Made by a program: the position numbers and the translations under genes. This document shows positions 12,101 through 24,474 of a stretch of 64,000 nucleotides of DNA, one piece after another. The stretch's first letter is position 1. The number at the start of each line of letters is the position of its first letter. Origin of the DNA: Isoetes taiwanensis (lineage: Eukaryota > Streptophyta > Lycopodiopsida > Isoetales > Isoetaceae); NCBI GenBank assembly GCA_021234155.1, contig JAJEKV010000008.1, positions 2,358,955 through 2,422,954 on the forward strand, given 5' to 3'. A model generated the notes under the pieces. That model was given only the letters and a program-made list of their open reading frames with translations, was not told the DNA's origin and did no database searches.

Positions 12101-12245
12101 ATGTTTTTCCCTGGAGAACCCTTCGAGGCGGAGGTTTTTTATTTTATCATAATATGTTTGCGGTACTCTCTGACTAGGTCTTATAGGCCTATTGGTCTCC
12201 ATGGACGATAAAAATCCATTCAATTGAATTCAATTCTATTTTGAT
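12100..12245 (+). repeat. ATTCN-tailed dispersed repeat, copy A
   Basis: Ends ttataggcctattggtctcc, atggacgataaaaat, then a degenerate attcaatt/attcaattct tail. The 110 bp before the tail align with the reverse complement of 36761-36870. Confidence 0.6.
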
Positions 12246-12250
12246 TTTTT

Positions 12251-12680
12251 TTATTGACGGGTATTTAAAAAAAAATCAGAAAGTATTAGTTTCTAGAGTA
12301 CCTAGTGACCGTAAACTTTGCCAGATTTTAGGAACTGGACACTTGTCGCATGCTTTTACCCCTCTGCCTTTATATTAAAGCAAATGCTCCTTTCTTGCAT
12401 TGATTAATGGCAATACACATCTTTTGCACATCCTATAGTTCCTTGCAAACAATGACAGGATAGACAATGAATTGCATTTTTTGTCTCTATAAAATGTATT
12501 ATGCCAAGTGAGCAACAATTTACTCATGAAGACAATCAAAGTCTCCATGTGAAAAACAATATATACCGCGAGGTGAAAATGCTTCATATATTTGTTGATG
12601 TAGGTAATTGACAATGTCCACTAGTTTTTTCAATACATGTGCACTTCTATTAATTCTGGACAGTAATATATCTGTCGTGC
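12251..12680. other. No gene recognised
   Basis: AT-rich DNA between two copies of the same dispersed repeat end. Nothing else supported. Confidence 0.4.
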
Positions 12681-12684
12681 TCTT

Positions 12685-12750
12685 TGTTTGAGTCCCATGG
12701 GCCTATTGGTCTTCTTGGACGATAAAAATAAATTCAATTTAATTCACTTA
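12685..12750 (+). repeat. ATTCN-tailed dispersed repeat, copy B
   Basis: Reads gagtcccatgggcctattgg, then tcttcttggacgataaaaat and aaattcaatttaattcac, the same terminal motif and tail type as copies A and C. Confidence 0.65.
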
Positions 12751-13416
12751 ATAATCTATAATACAAACTAATTTGCAGCTATAAAGTTTTTAATTCTTTT
12801 GAAGCAACCAACGTCCTCTTATAGTAAAGAACAAGTATAATGCATAATGGCTATTAGTTCCTCTTGTTTGTACCACTAATTGCTTAATTTATATGCTAAC
12901 ATTCTTATGAAGAGCCACTTGCCTCCACATACAAAACCTAGGTCAATCATATCGGCATTTTTGACAATGGACGCGAAGGAAAGACCATTTCATACACAAA
13001 AGTTTTAGATGGGAACCGAAACCATCAAAGACTTAGTTTCTTCCTTCTTTCAATATTTTTGGCCATGGCCTAGTCTAGACTGAATATTCTGAGCTTATAT
13101 TTATTATAGAACTTACGAAGCAATAAGGATACGTGCAACAACAAGAAGATACTTGATAGAAAGCATTCAGTATACTATGGCATCTCTAGAATGGAAATGC
13201 TTCCAACAAATTAGGGATTTGCATGAGAATGATCAAGATCCGACCAAAAGAAAGGGTACTCTTTGGATGTAAAACGATGATTTATGGTTTTATAAGAGGC
13301 TAATTTATGCACTCTTAGTAAAGAACCTTAGGAAGGAGATTCTATACGAATTCCATAATACCCTGCAAGCAAGGGGGAGGGAATGGAAGATATACAAATT
13401 AATTAAAAAACAATTC
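12751..13416. other. No gene recognised
   Basis: AT-rich, no open frame of note. Confidence 0.4.
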
Positions 13417-13520
13417 CTTTTTTTTTTGGTTGCCCCTAGGGGGGCAAACCCTTGTTTATGTGGGTTTGTGGCATATCCTAAGTATATGCTAGAATATACC
13501 TAGGATATGATGGTGACCTG
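13417..13520 (-). repeat. Short dispersed repeat with T/A tract, copy 1
   Basis: An 11-nt T run is followed by ggttgcccctaggggggcaa, acccttgtttatgtggg and gtatatgctagaatatacctaggatatg. The same series occurs at 38336-38420. On the minus strand the unit ends in poly(A), as a SINE or other retroposon would. Confidence 0.5.
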
Positions 13521-13765
13521 CCCAAACCCATTGTTCCAGGTGGCGGTCATCTGCATTGGGTCGCTCATGTTTGTGCATCGATATGGCGACCCAGGCTGGG
13601 TTTCAAGTCCAAGTCCGCAAATAGGGCCTATAAACTCAAACAAAATGCCCTTGCATACTTGATGTAGAAGCTATGTCTTGGGTGCAAAATCGGTGCTGGG
13701 TAGCAGAAATCGTCCCCGGACCGCTTACAAGTGCTTAAAATCGGGCGTGTTTTAAATAATGACGT
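13521..13765. other. Possible continuation of the short repeat
   Basis: Moderately GC-rich non-coding DNA. A weak Pol III B-box-like string (ggtttcaagtcc near 13598) is present on the plus strand, but it lies on the wrong strand for the A tract, so I do not build on it. Confidence 0.2.
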
Positions 13766-16020
13766 ATGATTGATCAATTGACATGTAGGGTGCCGCGCCA
13801 AATGACAAAGGAGAGAATCATGAGCTTGGATGGTGCCGGAAACATGAATGCCCTCAGAGTCTCGGCCATATTCGTGGAATGGCGGACTTTACCCATCTTG
13901 AATTCAAGCAAAATGGGGCGTCTAATTGTTTCCAAGAATTGCCCGAACTGAAATTCAACAATTTGCCCTCACCAATTTTGCAATACGAAGAAATCCGAGA
14001 GATGAAAACCCACCTCTCCCCGCTCACTTTGCAAAGCCATTGATGCAGCAAGGAAGAGAGATCGAGGCAGAGATTGTATGCAAAGAAGGTAGCAATGAAG
14101 AAGAATTCTCTTTCTAAAGATTCGCCTTCAAAGAAGAATAAGAAATTGACCGAAAGGACCGAGAATAAGAGAAATTTCGAGAAATTTTTGAAGTATTCAA
14201 CCAAATTAGTACAAATGTTGATGACAATGACAAAGGCCAGATCCTTGGACGGTCTTCTTTGGAGGGTTAAAGATTTACCAATTGCTTCTATAAAGAAATC
14301 TAAGCAGGTTACTATGGCCGAGCAAATGGTGAAGAATTTGAAGGAAACAATGCAAGAACATAAGTATGAGAGGAATCATGACATGCTTCGTGCAAGGAAG
14401 TCCACCGATAATGGCGTGAAAGAAAGGTACAAATGGTGTCAAGCCTATGAACCAAACAAAGAAGACTGATTGCTCAAAGATCCCGGAAAAACAATTTCAA
14501 ATGCTTTTCAAAAAGGGTGCAAGCTAACAAAGGGGAAGGACCTTGGTCAATGTTCGAGGAGGAGGAAGCGAATGGATAGCATGTTAGATTACAATAGAAA
14601 GTTGTTCTCAAGTTCTGAGACGGAGAATACAAGAGTTTCTCCATACAAGAAAGATGTGATGAGGTATGTATCGAGACGTGAATAAAGATAGAACATCCAA
14701 TTCACCTTCTTGAAGTCAGCCAAGTAAGTATTCATCCTATATTGTAGGGTTCATTATATGTAGCATTTATTTGGCATTCACACGATTTCCCTGGGTTGCA
14801 ATTCTACCTCAGTTTAGAGAGGAGAATCCTCGATATCAAAATTGTATTGTAGACTTTGAGAGGTTGAAACCGAAGTTTTGTAAGGAGGATGCGGAAAGGC
14901 ATACATGTTGTTGCATCTACCACTTGAAATTTGAATACATCATGCGATTGAACAACATGAGAAAAAAATTGGAGTTCATGACAATTAACCGCCATTGTGA
15001 TATTTTGTGGCCCTGGCCCAGAATGTGCATCCAAAAGCATACAATCAAGTGCACCGATTTATGGAGACAAGTGGTCCGGACAAAAGGCGATGAGGAGTGG
15101 TTTGATCATAACCGCTGATGTTGGCGGTAAAAAATGTGGGTTGGATAGAATTAGAAAATGTTCACGAAAATGGATGGCACGGGTTCATTACTAGTTACTT
15201 ACATTGGCGTGCCAATCAGTTTAAACGGTGTGTGTCATCATTTCCGAAGATACAATTGTATCTGTTATTGACTTTGCGAAAAATTACGATCAAGATCCGA
15301 ATGAGCCCCTCAATGCAGCGGTATCTGCATACGCAAAGTTTCTATACTTGTTCAAATAACATATAGACATGACAAAAGTGTTGATATTCCCCGCAATGCG
15401 CAGAAGAAGAAGAATGTCAAAGAAGAAAAAAAAAAGAACGTAAGATTGGAGCGGATCGGGAATAGACTCAACAATGGTAGGAAGATCATAAAAGAGACTC
15501 ACTTTACATTTCGATGATAAAGTGCATGACTCATTATTTGTGGAACACCGCCACAAAAGCATGCCGCATGGCTTAAGGAACAGGAAATAGAGTATGAGAA
15601 GCATTGGGTTTGAGTGATGGTCGCTCATCACAATTCAAGTCAAAGAAAACCTTTTTTTTCTTAGGCGTACTTCACAATGAATGACAAGGAAATAGTGTGG
15701 AACTACTTTGCCACTGCTCATGGTAAAGGTGAACATGATAGTCAGGTGTCTTTATCAAAAGGTCGCTAAGTAAGGAACAACTCAAACCCAATGGTGTGCA
15801 ACCGAGGCATGCTAAAGATATTGTAAAATTTACGTGTATATATTTCAGCAGTCTACCGAGTTGATGAAACAGATGAGATCAAAAAGATATTTTTGGGAAA
15901 TTGAACCTTCTTTGTTGTGGCAAACATGCAAGAATATGAAATTGAAACACTTAAAGGCACAAAGAAGATTCATTGTATCGACACTGCCGCCAGGAGTAGA
16001 CCAAACAGGCTTGCTCATAG
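13766..16020 (+). pseudogene. Uncharacterised transposase-like gene, 5' part (split by the copia insertion)
   Basis: Broken but collinear frames give one protein. A basic, lysine-rich N-terminal part lies at 14074-14460. Then PQFREENPRYQNCIVDFERLKPKFC and HTCCCIYHLKFEYIMRL at 14808-14950 form a Cys/His-rich block. Next are GWHGFITSYLHWRANQFKRC (15170-15228) and VIDFAKNYDQDPNEP (about 15258-15305). LSDG-SSQFK with TFFFLGVLHNE (about 15610-15680) and YFATAHGKGEHD (about 15700-15740) follow, then EYEIETLKGTKKIHCIDTAARSR just before 16020. The spaced D..N, SDG and HGKG..D motifs look like an RNase H-fold (DDE-like) core. From memory, similar motif sets occur in unnamed proteins of early land plants and invertebrates. 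Function is inferred, not known. Stops and frameshifts disrupt it, and the copia element at 16021 splits it. Confidence 0.55.
16016..16020. repeat. Target-site duplication of the copia element, left copy
   Basis: CATAG, repeated exactly at 29768-29772. Confidence 0.85.
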
Positions 16021-16662
16021 TGTTAGTATATCATTCCATATGTGGTGGTTCAATTGTTTTTGCACGTATGGATAATTTCAATTGAAAGAACACATGTCAG
16101 TTTCTATGCATGTCGGTGGAAAGGAAAAAACATAAAAAGGACGTTCTGGGTGTGACGAAATATGGCGAAAAAAACGCAAACTACCCGTCTGCTGATAGCA
16201 TGATCGAATCGATCATTGAACTGATTGTTGTTGTCCTGGTGTTGACCAGAAGAGGATAGGATCCCGGTCCGGGTTCGCGACCGCTTGCTTGACCCGCGGG
16301 AGGTTTGGATTCTAAGAGGTTTGGATTGATTATATAATTTGATTGTCTACATTGAAAATCGCAGATGCGGGATTGATTGGCGATGCACTCAGTTGCAACC
16401 TAGTTTACATTTGTGCAGAGAAAAGTTCCTGTTTCTAAAGTATCACGTGACTTACTCTGAGTTCCAGCAGAAGGAGAGATCAGTCTTGATATCTGAAGAT
16501 TGAATTCCGGCTCAGCTGGTAAAATCCTTGTATTAATTTCTGAATACATCGTGTTACAGTCAGCGTTGCCTTAAGTTTGGCTTTGTGAAACTATTTCTGA
16601 GATATAAAGTTACAGTCAGCGTTCTCTGTAAGCTTAGTTTAAAGATATTTGGCAATTTAACA
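16021..16662 (+). repeat. Copia 5' LTR
   Basis: 642 bp, TG...CA ends. The first 165 bp match the 3' LTR with only about two mismatches; later parts alternate between perfect blocks and clusters of differences at CAG/CTG sites. Confidence 0.93.
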
Positions 16663-16663
16663 T

Positions 16664-16678
16664 TGGTATCAGAGCCAT
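16664..16678 (+). promoter_or_regulatory. Copia primer binding site
   Basis: TGGTATCAGAGCCAT, complementary to initiator tRNA-Met and the usual plant copia primer site, begins 2 nt after the 5' LTR. Confidence 0.9.
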
Positions 16679-16688
16679 TTAGAAAAAC

Positions 16689-18599
16689 ATGACGACCAGG
16701 TTCGGAGCTGCCCGCTTAATGCAATTGGCGGTATTAAGTGGTTCCTGTTTTGTGTTTGGAAAACAAAAATAGAAGAGGTACTAAATTCAGAAGGTTTAAT
16801 GGATATTGTTCAGCCACCGGAAGGACAGGATTTAAAGGAGATACTTGCAAAGCTTGGTAAAATGAAGATTGGAGAAGGTGGGAGTAAACCTACTGTAAGG
16901 TTCTGTCGTAAGTCGAAGTTAGCTCCGGTGGTATTACGATGATAGCAAGATTAGAGAAGCAAGAGGAATAATTGCCCGCAAGGTTGGACCTAGTATCTTG
17001 TTAAGATTGAGAGGCATGAACCCACAACAAATGTGGACATATCTTATAAATAAGTATGAACAAAAATCACCATCACAGTTGGATATTTTAGACAGAGAAC
17101 TAAGGCTGTTAAAATATGATGAAAACGAGAACACCACTGATTTTTTCTCAAAGATAGATAATATTTTTGCCGATCTAGATGCAGCAGGAGCTAGGTTGAG
17201 TGACGAGTTTCAAGTTTTGGCAATAGCTCGTGCTTTTTCAAATTACGATGTGTTGTCAATCATGATTAGAACCACCACCAAGAATCGAGATGATGCAGAA
17301 AGATTGGTGCGAACAGAACTAGAACAAAAGAAGGTAGTAAGTGAAATAGAAAGTTCTGATGTCTTGTTTGTGGGGAAACCAAAAGGAAAAAAGGAATATG
17401 TAGAAAAAACCATTGGTCCTTGTTATTACTGTCATGAGGTGGGACATTTAAAAGTTGATTGTCCAAAACTAAGTAAAGAAATCTATTGCTATAATTGTGG
17501 TGGCATGGGCCATATGTCTTCAACTTGTTCGAGCCCTAAGAATTATATTGGTAGGAGTGCCGGTATCAATATAACTCAAGAAGTCGTAAATGAGAAGGAC
17601 AAACCAGAACAAGATGATCAAGAGGTAAAACCTTTTGTTTTATCCACTTACATGGATGAATATTGCTCTAACTGTGAAACTGATGCATTTATAGTTGATA
17701 GTGGAGCTGAACGATCAGTAGTTAATTCTACTGATTATCTAGCAGATATATGTGCTAGTAAAAATTTGAGTCATGTGCAGTTAGGAAATGGAGATCTGCA
17801 GAAGGTGATGGGTAAAGGGATGTTGAAATTATATGATTTGCAAGGAAATAGGGTCAATATTTCCAATGTTTTGTGTGTTCCAGGATTATATAAAAATCTC
17901 ATATCTGTGTGCCAACTAGTTGACTTAGGCTATGAGCTAAGATTCGATAAAAAAGGGTGTAAAGTATTGCTTGATGATGAACTAAAGTTCTTTGCAAAAT
18001 GTGTGGGAAACCTCTTCCAGTTCTCAAATAGAGTCTTGCAAAGTATAAATATGTTGTCAGTTTCGTCAGCTTCAACTTGGCATAGCAGATTGGCACATAC
18101 ACATATAAACAATATCAGGTACATGATAAAAAAAGGGTTTATTCATGGAGTAGACGACACAGGTGAAAAGTTTATTTGTTCAGGATGTATGTTAGGAAAG
18201 TTAACTAGACTGCCCTTTAGCAGATCAAAGAAAAGAGCTGCAGGCCCTCTTGACCTTGTGCATACCGATCTTTGTGGACCTTTAAATGTAGAAGGAAGAA
18301 CGGGTAAGAAATATTACATATCCTTCATTGATGATTTCAGTAGAATGGGAAAATGCTATCTGCTATCTTCCAAAGATAAAGCGCTTGATGCCTTTACACA
18401 GTATGTTAACGAAATGGAAACACAAACAGGGCGTAAGCTTAAATGCATTAGATCTGATAGAGGAGGTGAATATCTAGCAGCAAAGTTCAAACAATTTTGT
18501 GTTAAAAAAGGGATAAGAAGGCAACTAACATGTAGGTATTCTCACCACAACAAAATGGGGTCGTTGAAAGGAAAAATAGAACGGCTCTGGATGCTGTAA
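16689..18599 (+). pseudogene. Copia gag, protease and integrase
   Basis: A start ATG at 16689 leads a broken gag N terminus (the frame with WKTKIEEVLNSEGLMDIVQP is read out of phase). From 16998 the frame is open for 533 codons. Gag follows as MNPQQMWTYLINKYEQ... Two CCHC zinc knuckles come at residues about 142-155 (CYYCHEVGHLKVDC) and 163-176 (CYNCGGMGHMSSTC). The protease DSGAERSVV lies near residue 233. The pre-integrase HSRLAH...CSGCMLGK starts near 361. The integrase core HTDLCGPL...SFIDDFSR...RSDRGGEYLAAKF covers about 420-500. The frame breaks at about 18535-18545 inside the conserved integrase HNKMG/QQNG region and resumes one base out at 18605. Confidence 0.9.
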
Positions 18600-18604
18600 G
18601 ATCA

Positions 18605-19969
18605 ATGATAAAATTTGCAGGTCTGCCTAATTATTTGTGGGAGGAAGCAGTCAAAACGGTGTTCTTTATACAAAACAAGTTGCCATCAAGCAGCCTAAAT
18701 GGTAATATACCTGAGGTAATTTGGTCCAAAGGTAAGCCAGGGTATGCATATGATTATTTCAAGGCTTATGGTTGTCTAGCATATGTTCATGTACCTGAGG
18801 AATTGAGACTGAAATTGGATGATAGGGCAGAAATAGGATTTCTAGTCGGTTATGATGAGGAATCGAAGGGTTATAGAATCTTTATACCTAAAACAAGGAA
18901 AGTGATAATTAGTCGAGACGTCATTTTTGACGAAAACAAATTTTATAAAGATAGGCATGAGGTCACAAACCTCAAGATTGAAAGTAAATATGATAGCACA
19001 AATGTTCATAATGGTTCAAAGAAGACTGACATTATTGACACAGATTCAGACCAAGAAGATGAAGCAGTCAATGAGAATATAGAAGGACATGACGATGAAA
19101 TACAAGCAGAAGTTGTACCTGTAATGCAACGGAAAAGGAAATCGGAGGTAGAAAAACTCAAAGATACAGGTATAGACTATAATCCCGAATTGTATGGAAG
19201 ATATGGTACAGGTAAAAGTAGGAGAATCGGAAAGCTCCCAGTTAGATATCCCTCCTTGATGGCTGTATTTGAACCTGAGACGCCTAAATCCTTTCATGAA
19301 GCCATAAATACAGAAAAGAGAACTGAATGGTTGAAGGCAATGCAAGAAGAGATGGAATCTTTTAAAGAAACTGGTACATATGAACTAGTAAAATGTCCAG
19401 CAAATAAAAATTTGGTTGGAAACAAATGGATTTATAGAGTCAAAACAAATGCTGATGGGTCAAAAAGGTTCAAAGCAAGATTAGTTGCTCAAGGTTTTTC
19501 TCAAAAGAAAGGAATAGACTATGATGAGACGTATTCTCCGATTGTGAAATTAACAAGTATAAGAATTGTTTTAGCTCTAGCTAATGCTATGAAACTTGAT
19601 GTACATCATATGGATGTAAAAACTGCATTTCTAAATGCTAGTCTGCAGGAAGAAATATACATGAGGCAAGCTCCAGGTTTTGAAGAAGGAGAAAATATGG
19701 TTTGGAGGTTAAAACGTGCAGTTTATGGATTGAAGCAAGCACCTAAGGAATGGTACAAGTGCATGGACAAGTATTTGATCGAGCAAAAGTTTGAAAAGCT
19801 TAATAATGACGGGAATATATACATGTTGAGACATAAAGATAAATTCTGCATTATTGCTCTGTATGTTGATGATTGCATAATGGCTGCAGATAGCATACAA
19901 TGCTTAGAAAAATGCAAGGAAATTCTAAAGCAAAGGTTCAAAATGACTGATCTGGGGGAATTGAAATGA
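18605..19969 (+). pseudogene. Copia integrase end and reverse transcriptase
   Basis: 454 codons open. It starts in the integrase C-terminal part (GLPNYLWEEAVKTVFFIQNK, YGCLAYVHVP). An acidic linker follows near residues 125-180. The RT follows from EWLKAMQEEMESFKETGTYELV (about residue 240), with VGNKWIYRVKTNADG, KARLVAQGFSQKKGIDYDETYSP, MDVKTAFLNASLQEEIYM and the catalytic YVDDCIMAA near residue 422. It stops right after RFKMTDLGELK, where the usual YFLGV extension is missing and a short internal deletion shifts the frame. All RT catalytic aspartates are present. Confidence 0.92.
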
Positions 19970-20785
19970 ACAGAGACAAAGAAAATAGAATGCTTAAGCT
20001 CTGTCAGACAAAGAACATAGAGAATATGATAAAAAGGTTTGGACTGAAAAACATAAAACCCAAGTGAGTACTCTATTGTAGCAGGATATAAAATCTCATG
20101 ATCTTTGCCCATCATCGGGATGTGAAAAAGAAGGAAATGGAGAATATTCCATATAGGGAACTTATTGGGTGTTTGCTTTATGTATTAACTTGCACTCGTC
20201 CAGACATTTCTTATGCAGTAAATTTGCTAAGCAGATACAATAACAATCCAGGAAAAGCTCACCGGATTGCACCAAAAGAATCCTAAGATATCGAAGGATC
20301 ACGAAAAGACCATGGAATTACATTCAATTCGATAATCGACCTTATTTGCTTATACTGACGCCTTGGGGCGGAGATCTTGATGCCAGAAAGTCTACTTCAG
20401 GTTATGCTTTAATACTTGCAGGAGGTATAATATCATGGAGGAGCAAAAAACAATCGTGTGTTGCCATGTCATCTGCAGAAGCAGAATATACCGCATCGTC
20501 CCTAGCTGCAAAAGAAATTGTTTGGGTAAAGAGATTGTTAATTGAAATAGGTATACCTCAAAACGATCCTATTAGCCGACCGATAGTTTGAATTGTATTG
20601 CTATAGTGCATCACGAGAAGACTAAACATGTCGAATTACATATTCATTTCATACGAGATCTTATCACTAAAAATGAGATTGTCATGCAATATGTGGAGAC
20701 TTCATATCAAGCAGCAGATTTGTTCACTAAAGCCATGACGGAAACAAAGCTTACACTATTCAAAGAAATGCTCGGTATCAAATGA
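19970..20785 (+). pseudogene. Copia RT end and RNase H
   Basis: Three frames in succession. 20098-20286 has PYRELIGCLLYVLTCTRPDISYAVNLLSRY. 20346-20591 has ARKSTSGYALILAGGIISWRSKKQS and SSAEAEYTASSLAAKEIVWVKRLL, the RNase H core. 20588-20785 has HHEKTKHVELHIHFIRDLI and YQAADLFTKAM and ends with a normal stop. At least two frame breaks and a missing piece near 20290-20345 separate them. The order and content are those of a plant copia (Tork/TAR-like) element. Confidence 0.88.
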
Positions 20786-20798
20786 TATGGCATGAAGG
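20786..20798. repeat. LINE target-site duplication, left copy
   Basis: TATGGCATGAAGG, repeated exactly at 29091-29103. Confidence 0.95.
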
Positions 20799-22155
20799 AG
20801 AAAAGAGGGAATAGCGGTGATGACGTCAGCAATCAGCGCCATTTTTCTTGATTTGTTTGTCCTATTCGATTCAAACTATTTTCTTGATCTTTCTGTGCTA
20901 ATTTCTACTACTCTTTGAAGAAATTGGAAGATTCATTAATGCCACCTTGTAGGGGCTAGCAATCCACATGTTTCCCTCACCTTTTCCCATCGATGGACAT
21001 CAATATCTTCACAATTATCAAGCACAATGGCGATTAACCTGGTTTTAAAGGGAACACCTGGATCTTTGGAACTCTCGATTACAAAATCAAAGACTTCCCC
21101 CAAGAGCTCTTCACCCCTGAATACTCCTTTGTTCCGAAGTTCATGAGAATTCAAGTCGAAATTGTTGATTCCTGGTTACAAGAATTCATTGGTAGAAAAG
21201 AAGTGTCGGCTACGTATTTTTCATGTGCATTGTGATCGCCCAATTTTATTGGCTCCCCGAAATAAGTTAAGCGAACCAAAGTGGGTTCGCCCGGGCGGAA
21301 CCCGAAAGCCGCTGGGCGAACCCACTAATTCGCCTCCGCCGACTGGCGAGCCTACATGGCGGGAGCGAAATGGCGTGTTTTCCTACGGGTTAGGCACAAA
21401 GGCCCGAACCCGGGGTTAGTTGTGGTGCTTGGCGTGCGCGGGTCGCGGGCAGCGGCCACCGGTTCGCAAAGGCCCGAACCTCGGCTGGGAGTGGCGTTGC
21501 AGGCCTACCCAGGATCTTCGCTGGGGCGAACCCGGTGCGGTGGCCACAGGGCACCACCGACGCGCTCGACGCCCTTCCAATCTTGAAGGTAACCGGGTTA
21601 GGGGTTAAACCCCAACCAGTTAATAAATAAAGAGGCGGCCGCCATAGCCCGCGCCCTGGCGACCGGCAGGTTTGGGGTTCGCCATGAATTCTCGGGGTTA
21701 AGCTTAACGAACCGGTTGATATTAACTTCCTTTCGGTGCCATTGAAGCACCGCATTGTGATTGGAGCGACTCTAAAATTGTGGTAAAAGGTATTTTACGA
21801 GCAATGATTCATCCTCTTGTGCCGTTTCCACAATCGTTTTGGCCTTGAACTTGGCTCTCCGGCTTCCTTTTTTCTGAATTTTCTCATCCTCTGTTTCTTT
21901 TTAGGCCCCTCGTTTTCCCCCTCGCTCTTCCGCACGTTTTCAATTTGCTTTTGTAGTTTCCACCTGATTCTTTTCGGATGGAGCTTATAAGCAAAATTAC
22001 CTAAATTTCTTTCAATTCTTCACGCCTTTGCTGATCTTGAGCCCTCTGCTTGTGTTGATCTCCTTAAATGGCTAAAGGTCCTTTCAAGAAAATCCAAAAC
22101 ATTTATTTTTTTTTGTGACTTTACTAACTCTTTCTCAGACAAATGAGACAATTCA
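20799..22155 (+). promoter_or_regulatory. LINE 5' region with GC-rich block
   Basis: The first 350 bp are AT-rich. From 21270 to about 21700 the base composition changes sharply to GC-rich, with many cgaaccc/gggttcgcc strings and direct and inverted repeats of them (for example 21285-21325 and 21400-21545). This may be the 5' UTR promoter or a separate capture. No coding function is supported: open frames there in all directions are a by-product of GC content. Confidence 0.45.
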
Positions 22156-23665
22156 ATGGATCCCCTCTCTTTCAAGGTTCCATGCTGGGATAATTTGTCT
22201 AAGGACCCTGACTTGAGGGCCAACTACCATGCATGGACCAGAATCTTCAAATTCCGTTCCCTATGGAGAAAAGAGGCCTTAACGCACAGAAATGCTGGAT
22301 GTTTCTCTCAAGAATGCTCTTGGATCAATTGGGTCTTTCAATCCTCCTTTCACAAGGAAAGCTGAAACTTTTAAGGGTATTTCCCCTGGATCTCCCCCTC
22401 CGTTCATGCTAAATTGAGTTCTTTTCATGAGTACCGTTGTTGTTGTTAAAGTCAATAAACATGGCATCAAACTTGATAAATTATGGGCTTTACTGTTTGA
22501 ATCAATAAAGGAATCCTCATTAATGCTATCTATTGGCTCCATTCTCCTTTTATCATGATTGAGTGTGGTAATAGACGATCTGCAAATTTTCTACTCAACC
22601 ATGGTCCCCTGGCTCTTGAATCCTTTCAAATTACTTTCCTCAAATGGGATCCTAAATTTGAAGTCACTAATTTGGATAAACTGTGTGTGGCTTCGACAAC
22701 TCTTCACGGCCTTAATCCTATTTACTGGAATGAAGACTGCCTTAAATTACTGTTTGGATTAATTGGCTCATACATATGCACGGAATATTCTCCTTACAAA
22801 CCCCCAAGATCTATTGTTCAAATTGATATATCCAAGGAAGTTCCAGTCCAAATCCCCTTCCTTGATGTCTTTGGCCAAAAAACCTCCCTTCCCTTAAGGT
22901 GGTCTGGTCTCATACCTCATTGTCATAATTGGGGTAAGGCACTTTTTTGGTATGAATCTTGCAAAAGAATTATCACCTTCAACCGGTATGAATGACGATC
23001 TATGTCCAAGCTGACCGACAAACAGAGAAGTCAATGAGAATAATATGGTCAATCAAAAGTCAACTCGTTGGTCCAAAACAAGTATGGGAGTCGATTACAA
23101 ATGATGGATCAAAATTCTAGGAAGCGGGCTTCTCATCATGATGCCTCAAACAAAATCGGTGATATTGGATTTCCGGATATTATCTCTCGAAGATAATAGA
23201 TTCCAGTGGACTAAAGTCAATGGCAGACTATAAAAGAATCCAAAGAAAGAAGAAGGTGAGGGATTCTCAAGATAACATGGCAACCTCTACAACTACCATC
23301 TAAGAAACATGATCAAGTCTTCTCCTTACCGAAAAGGGTTCTTCACAACAAATTAAGGTGTTGCATAAGGCTGCAAAGGATGGACAAAAAAGCAGATAAG
23401 GTCAGCCTTCATGAGACCTTAAATAAGATTATTTTGGAAGCCAAAACCTCTCGGTGGAAAAATGAGATCTCCTCATTTAACTTTGAAAAGGGTAAGAGTG
23501 GTTCATTAAACAAGAAAAGCAAACATGGCAAGGTCTCCCAAAAAAAGTTCAAACAAAGTAGCCAACCGCCGGTGATGAAATTGATCCTAGAGACACTTTG
23601 GTGGAGATTGTACCCGCCCAAATTTAACCTCTCTGTTTGTAATAACTTCAAGGTAGGCTGATAAG
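22156..23665 (+). pseudogene. LINE ORF1 (DUF4283-like, nucleic-acid-binding)
   Basis: Begins near 22156 with MDPLSFKVPCWDNLSKDPDL. The middle is frameshifted and has stops. The best part is 22555-22995, with FLLNHGPLALESFQITFLKWDPKF then YWNEDCLKLLFGLIGSY and SIVQIDISKEVPVQIPF. This is the RRM-like DUF4283 pattern typical of the first ORF of plant L1 elements. A lysine-rich tail (23380-23661) follows. No CCHC knuckle is visible. As read it is broken. Confidence 0.6.
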
Positions 23666-24474
23666 GTGGGCAAATCCTCCTCATGTCAACTCAATTGACT
23701 CCCAATCAAAATGGTAATACCAACCAATTTCAGGTATTAGCTAACCTTAACTCGAGTTAGATATGGATGTAATTTTGAGCAATTCCCATGACCTCTCAAA
23801 CAAAAATTGTCTTTCTCCCATTATTGATATTTCTCTGTCTCGATCCTTTTCTTCCCCACACTCCACTATTATTGATGACATTCTTTGAGCAATTAGCTTC
23901 CTTGCAAGAAGGTCTCAACTCTCAATCTCGGCCAGAGACTTGCCTTTGGAATTTAATGGATGAAGAGATTGTACAAGATACTCCAGATAGAGACATGATT
24001 TATCAAGACAAAGGCCAAGACATTTATGAAGAGACTTCAAAGCTTAGAGATCTTGGCAATTTACAGGAATGTCAAGAAATGGTCGCCACTTTATCGAATC
24101 AGATTTCTTCACCTCATATTTTTTTTGGTTAAACTCACAATAATTTGGACCATTCTCCTCCAATAAATAAAATGTTTGAATTTATCCCTGGGGTGCTTTT
24201 GAGGATAGTGATGTTGATTTGGATGTCTTTGATATAGATAAAGAGAATTGGGAGGGAGATAAGTTTCTTCTGGCGTGCCCTCCTCCTCCTCGGTTATCTC
24301 CAAATCTATCTCTTCTCGGACTAAGAATTTAGCTAAGTCCAAAACTATGACACCCCCTGGCTGAGCTCATTAATCGCATAATACTCAAACTGCTAATACT
24401 AGAAGTAAGGTTAAGAAGGAAAAGGAAAAAAGAAACTTCATAGACACCTAACCTTTGATTTCCTTTTTCTCTCG
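23666..24474. other. LINE spacer between ORF1 and ORF2
   Basis: Low-coding stretch with an acidic fragment on the plus strand at 23900-24120. It may be the degraded ORF1 C terminus; no motif is clear. Confidence 0.35.

Noticed and set aside
13595..13625. Possible tRNA-like B box ggtttcaagtcc.
   Set aside because: No matching A box at proper distance and wrong strand relative to the A tract; no cloverleaf.
21159..21760. Overlapping open frames of 60-120 codons on both strands.
   Set aside because: All occur in the GC-rich block of the LINE 5' region, where stops are rare; no motif, and composition explains them.
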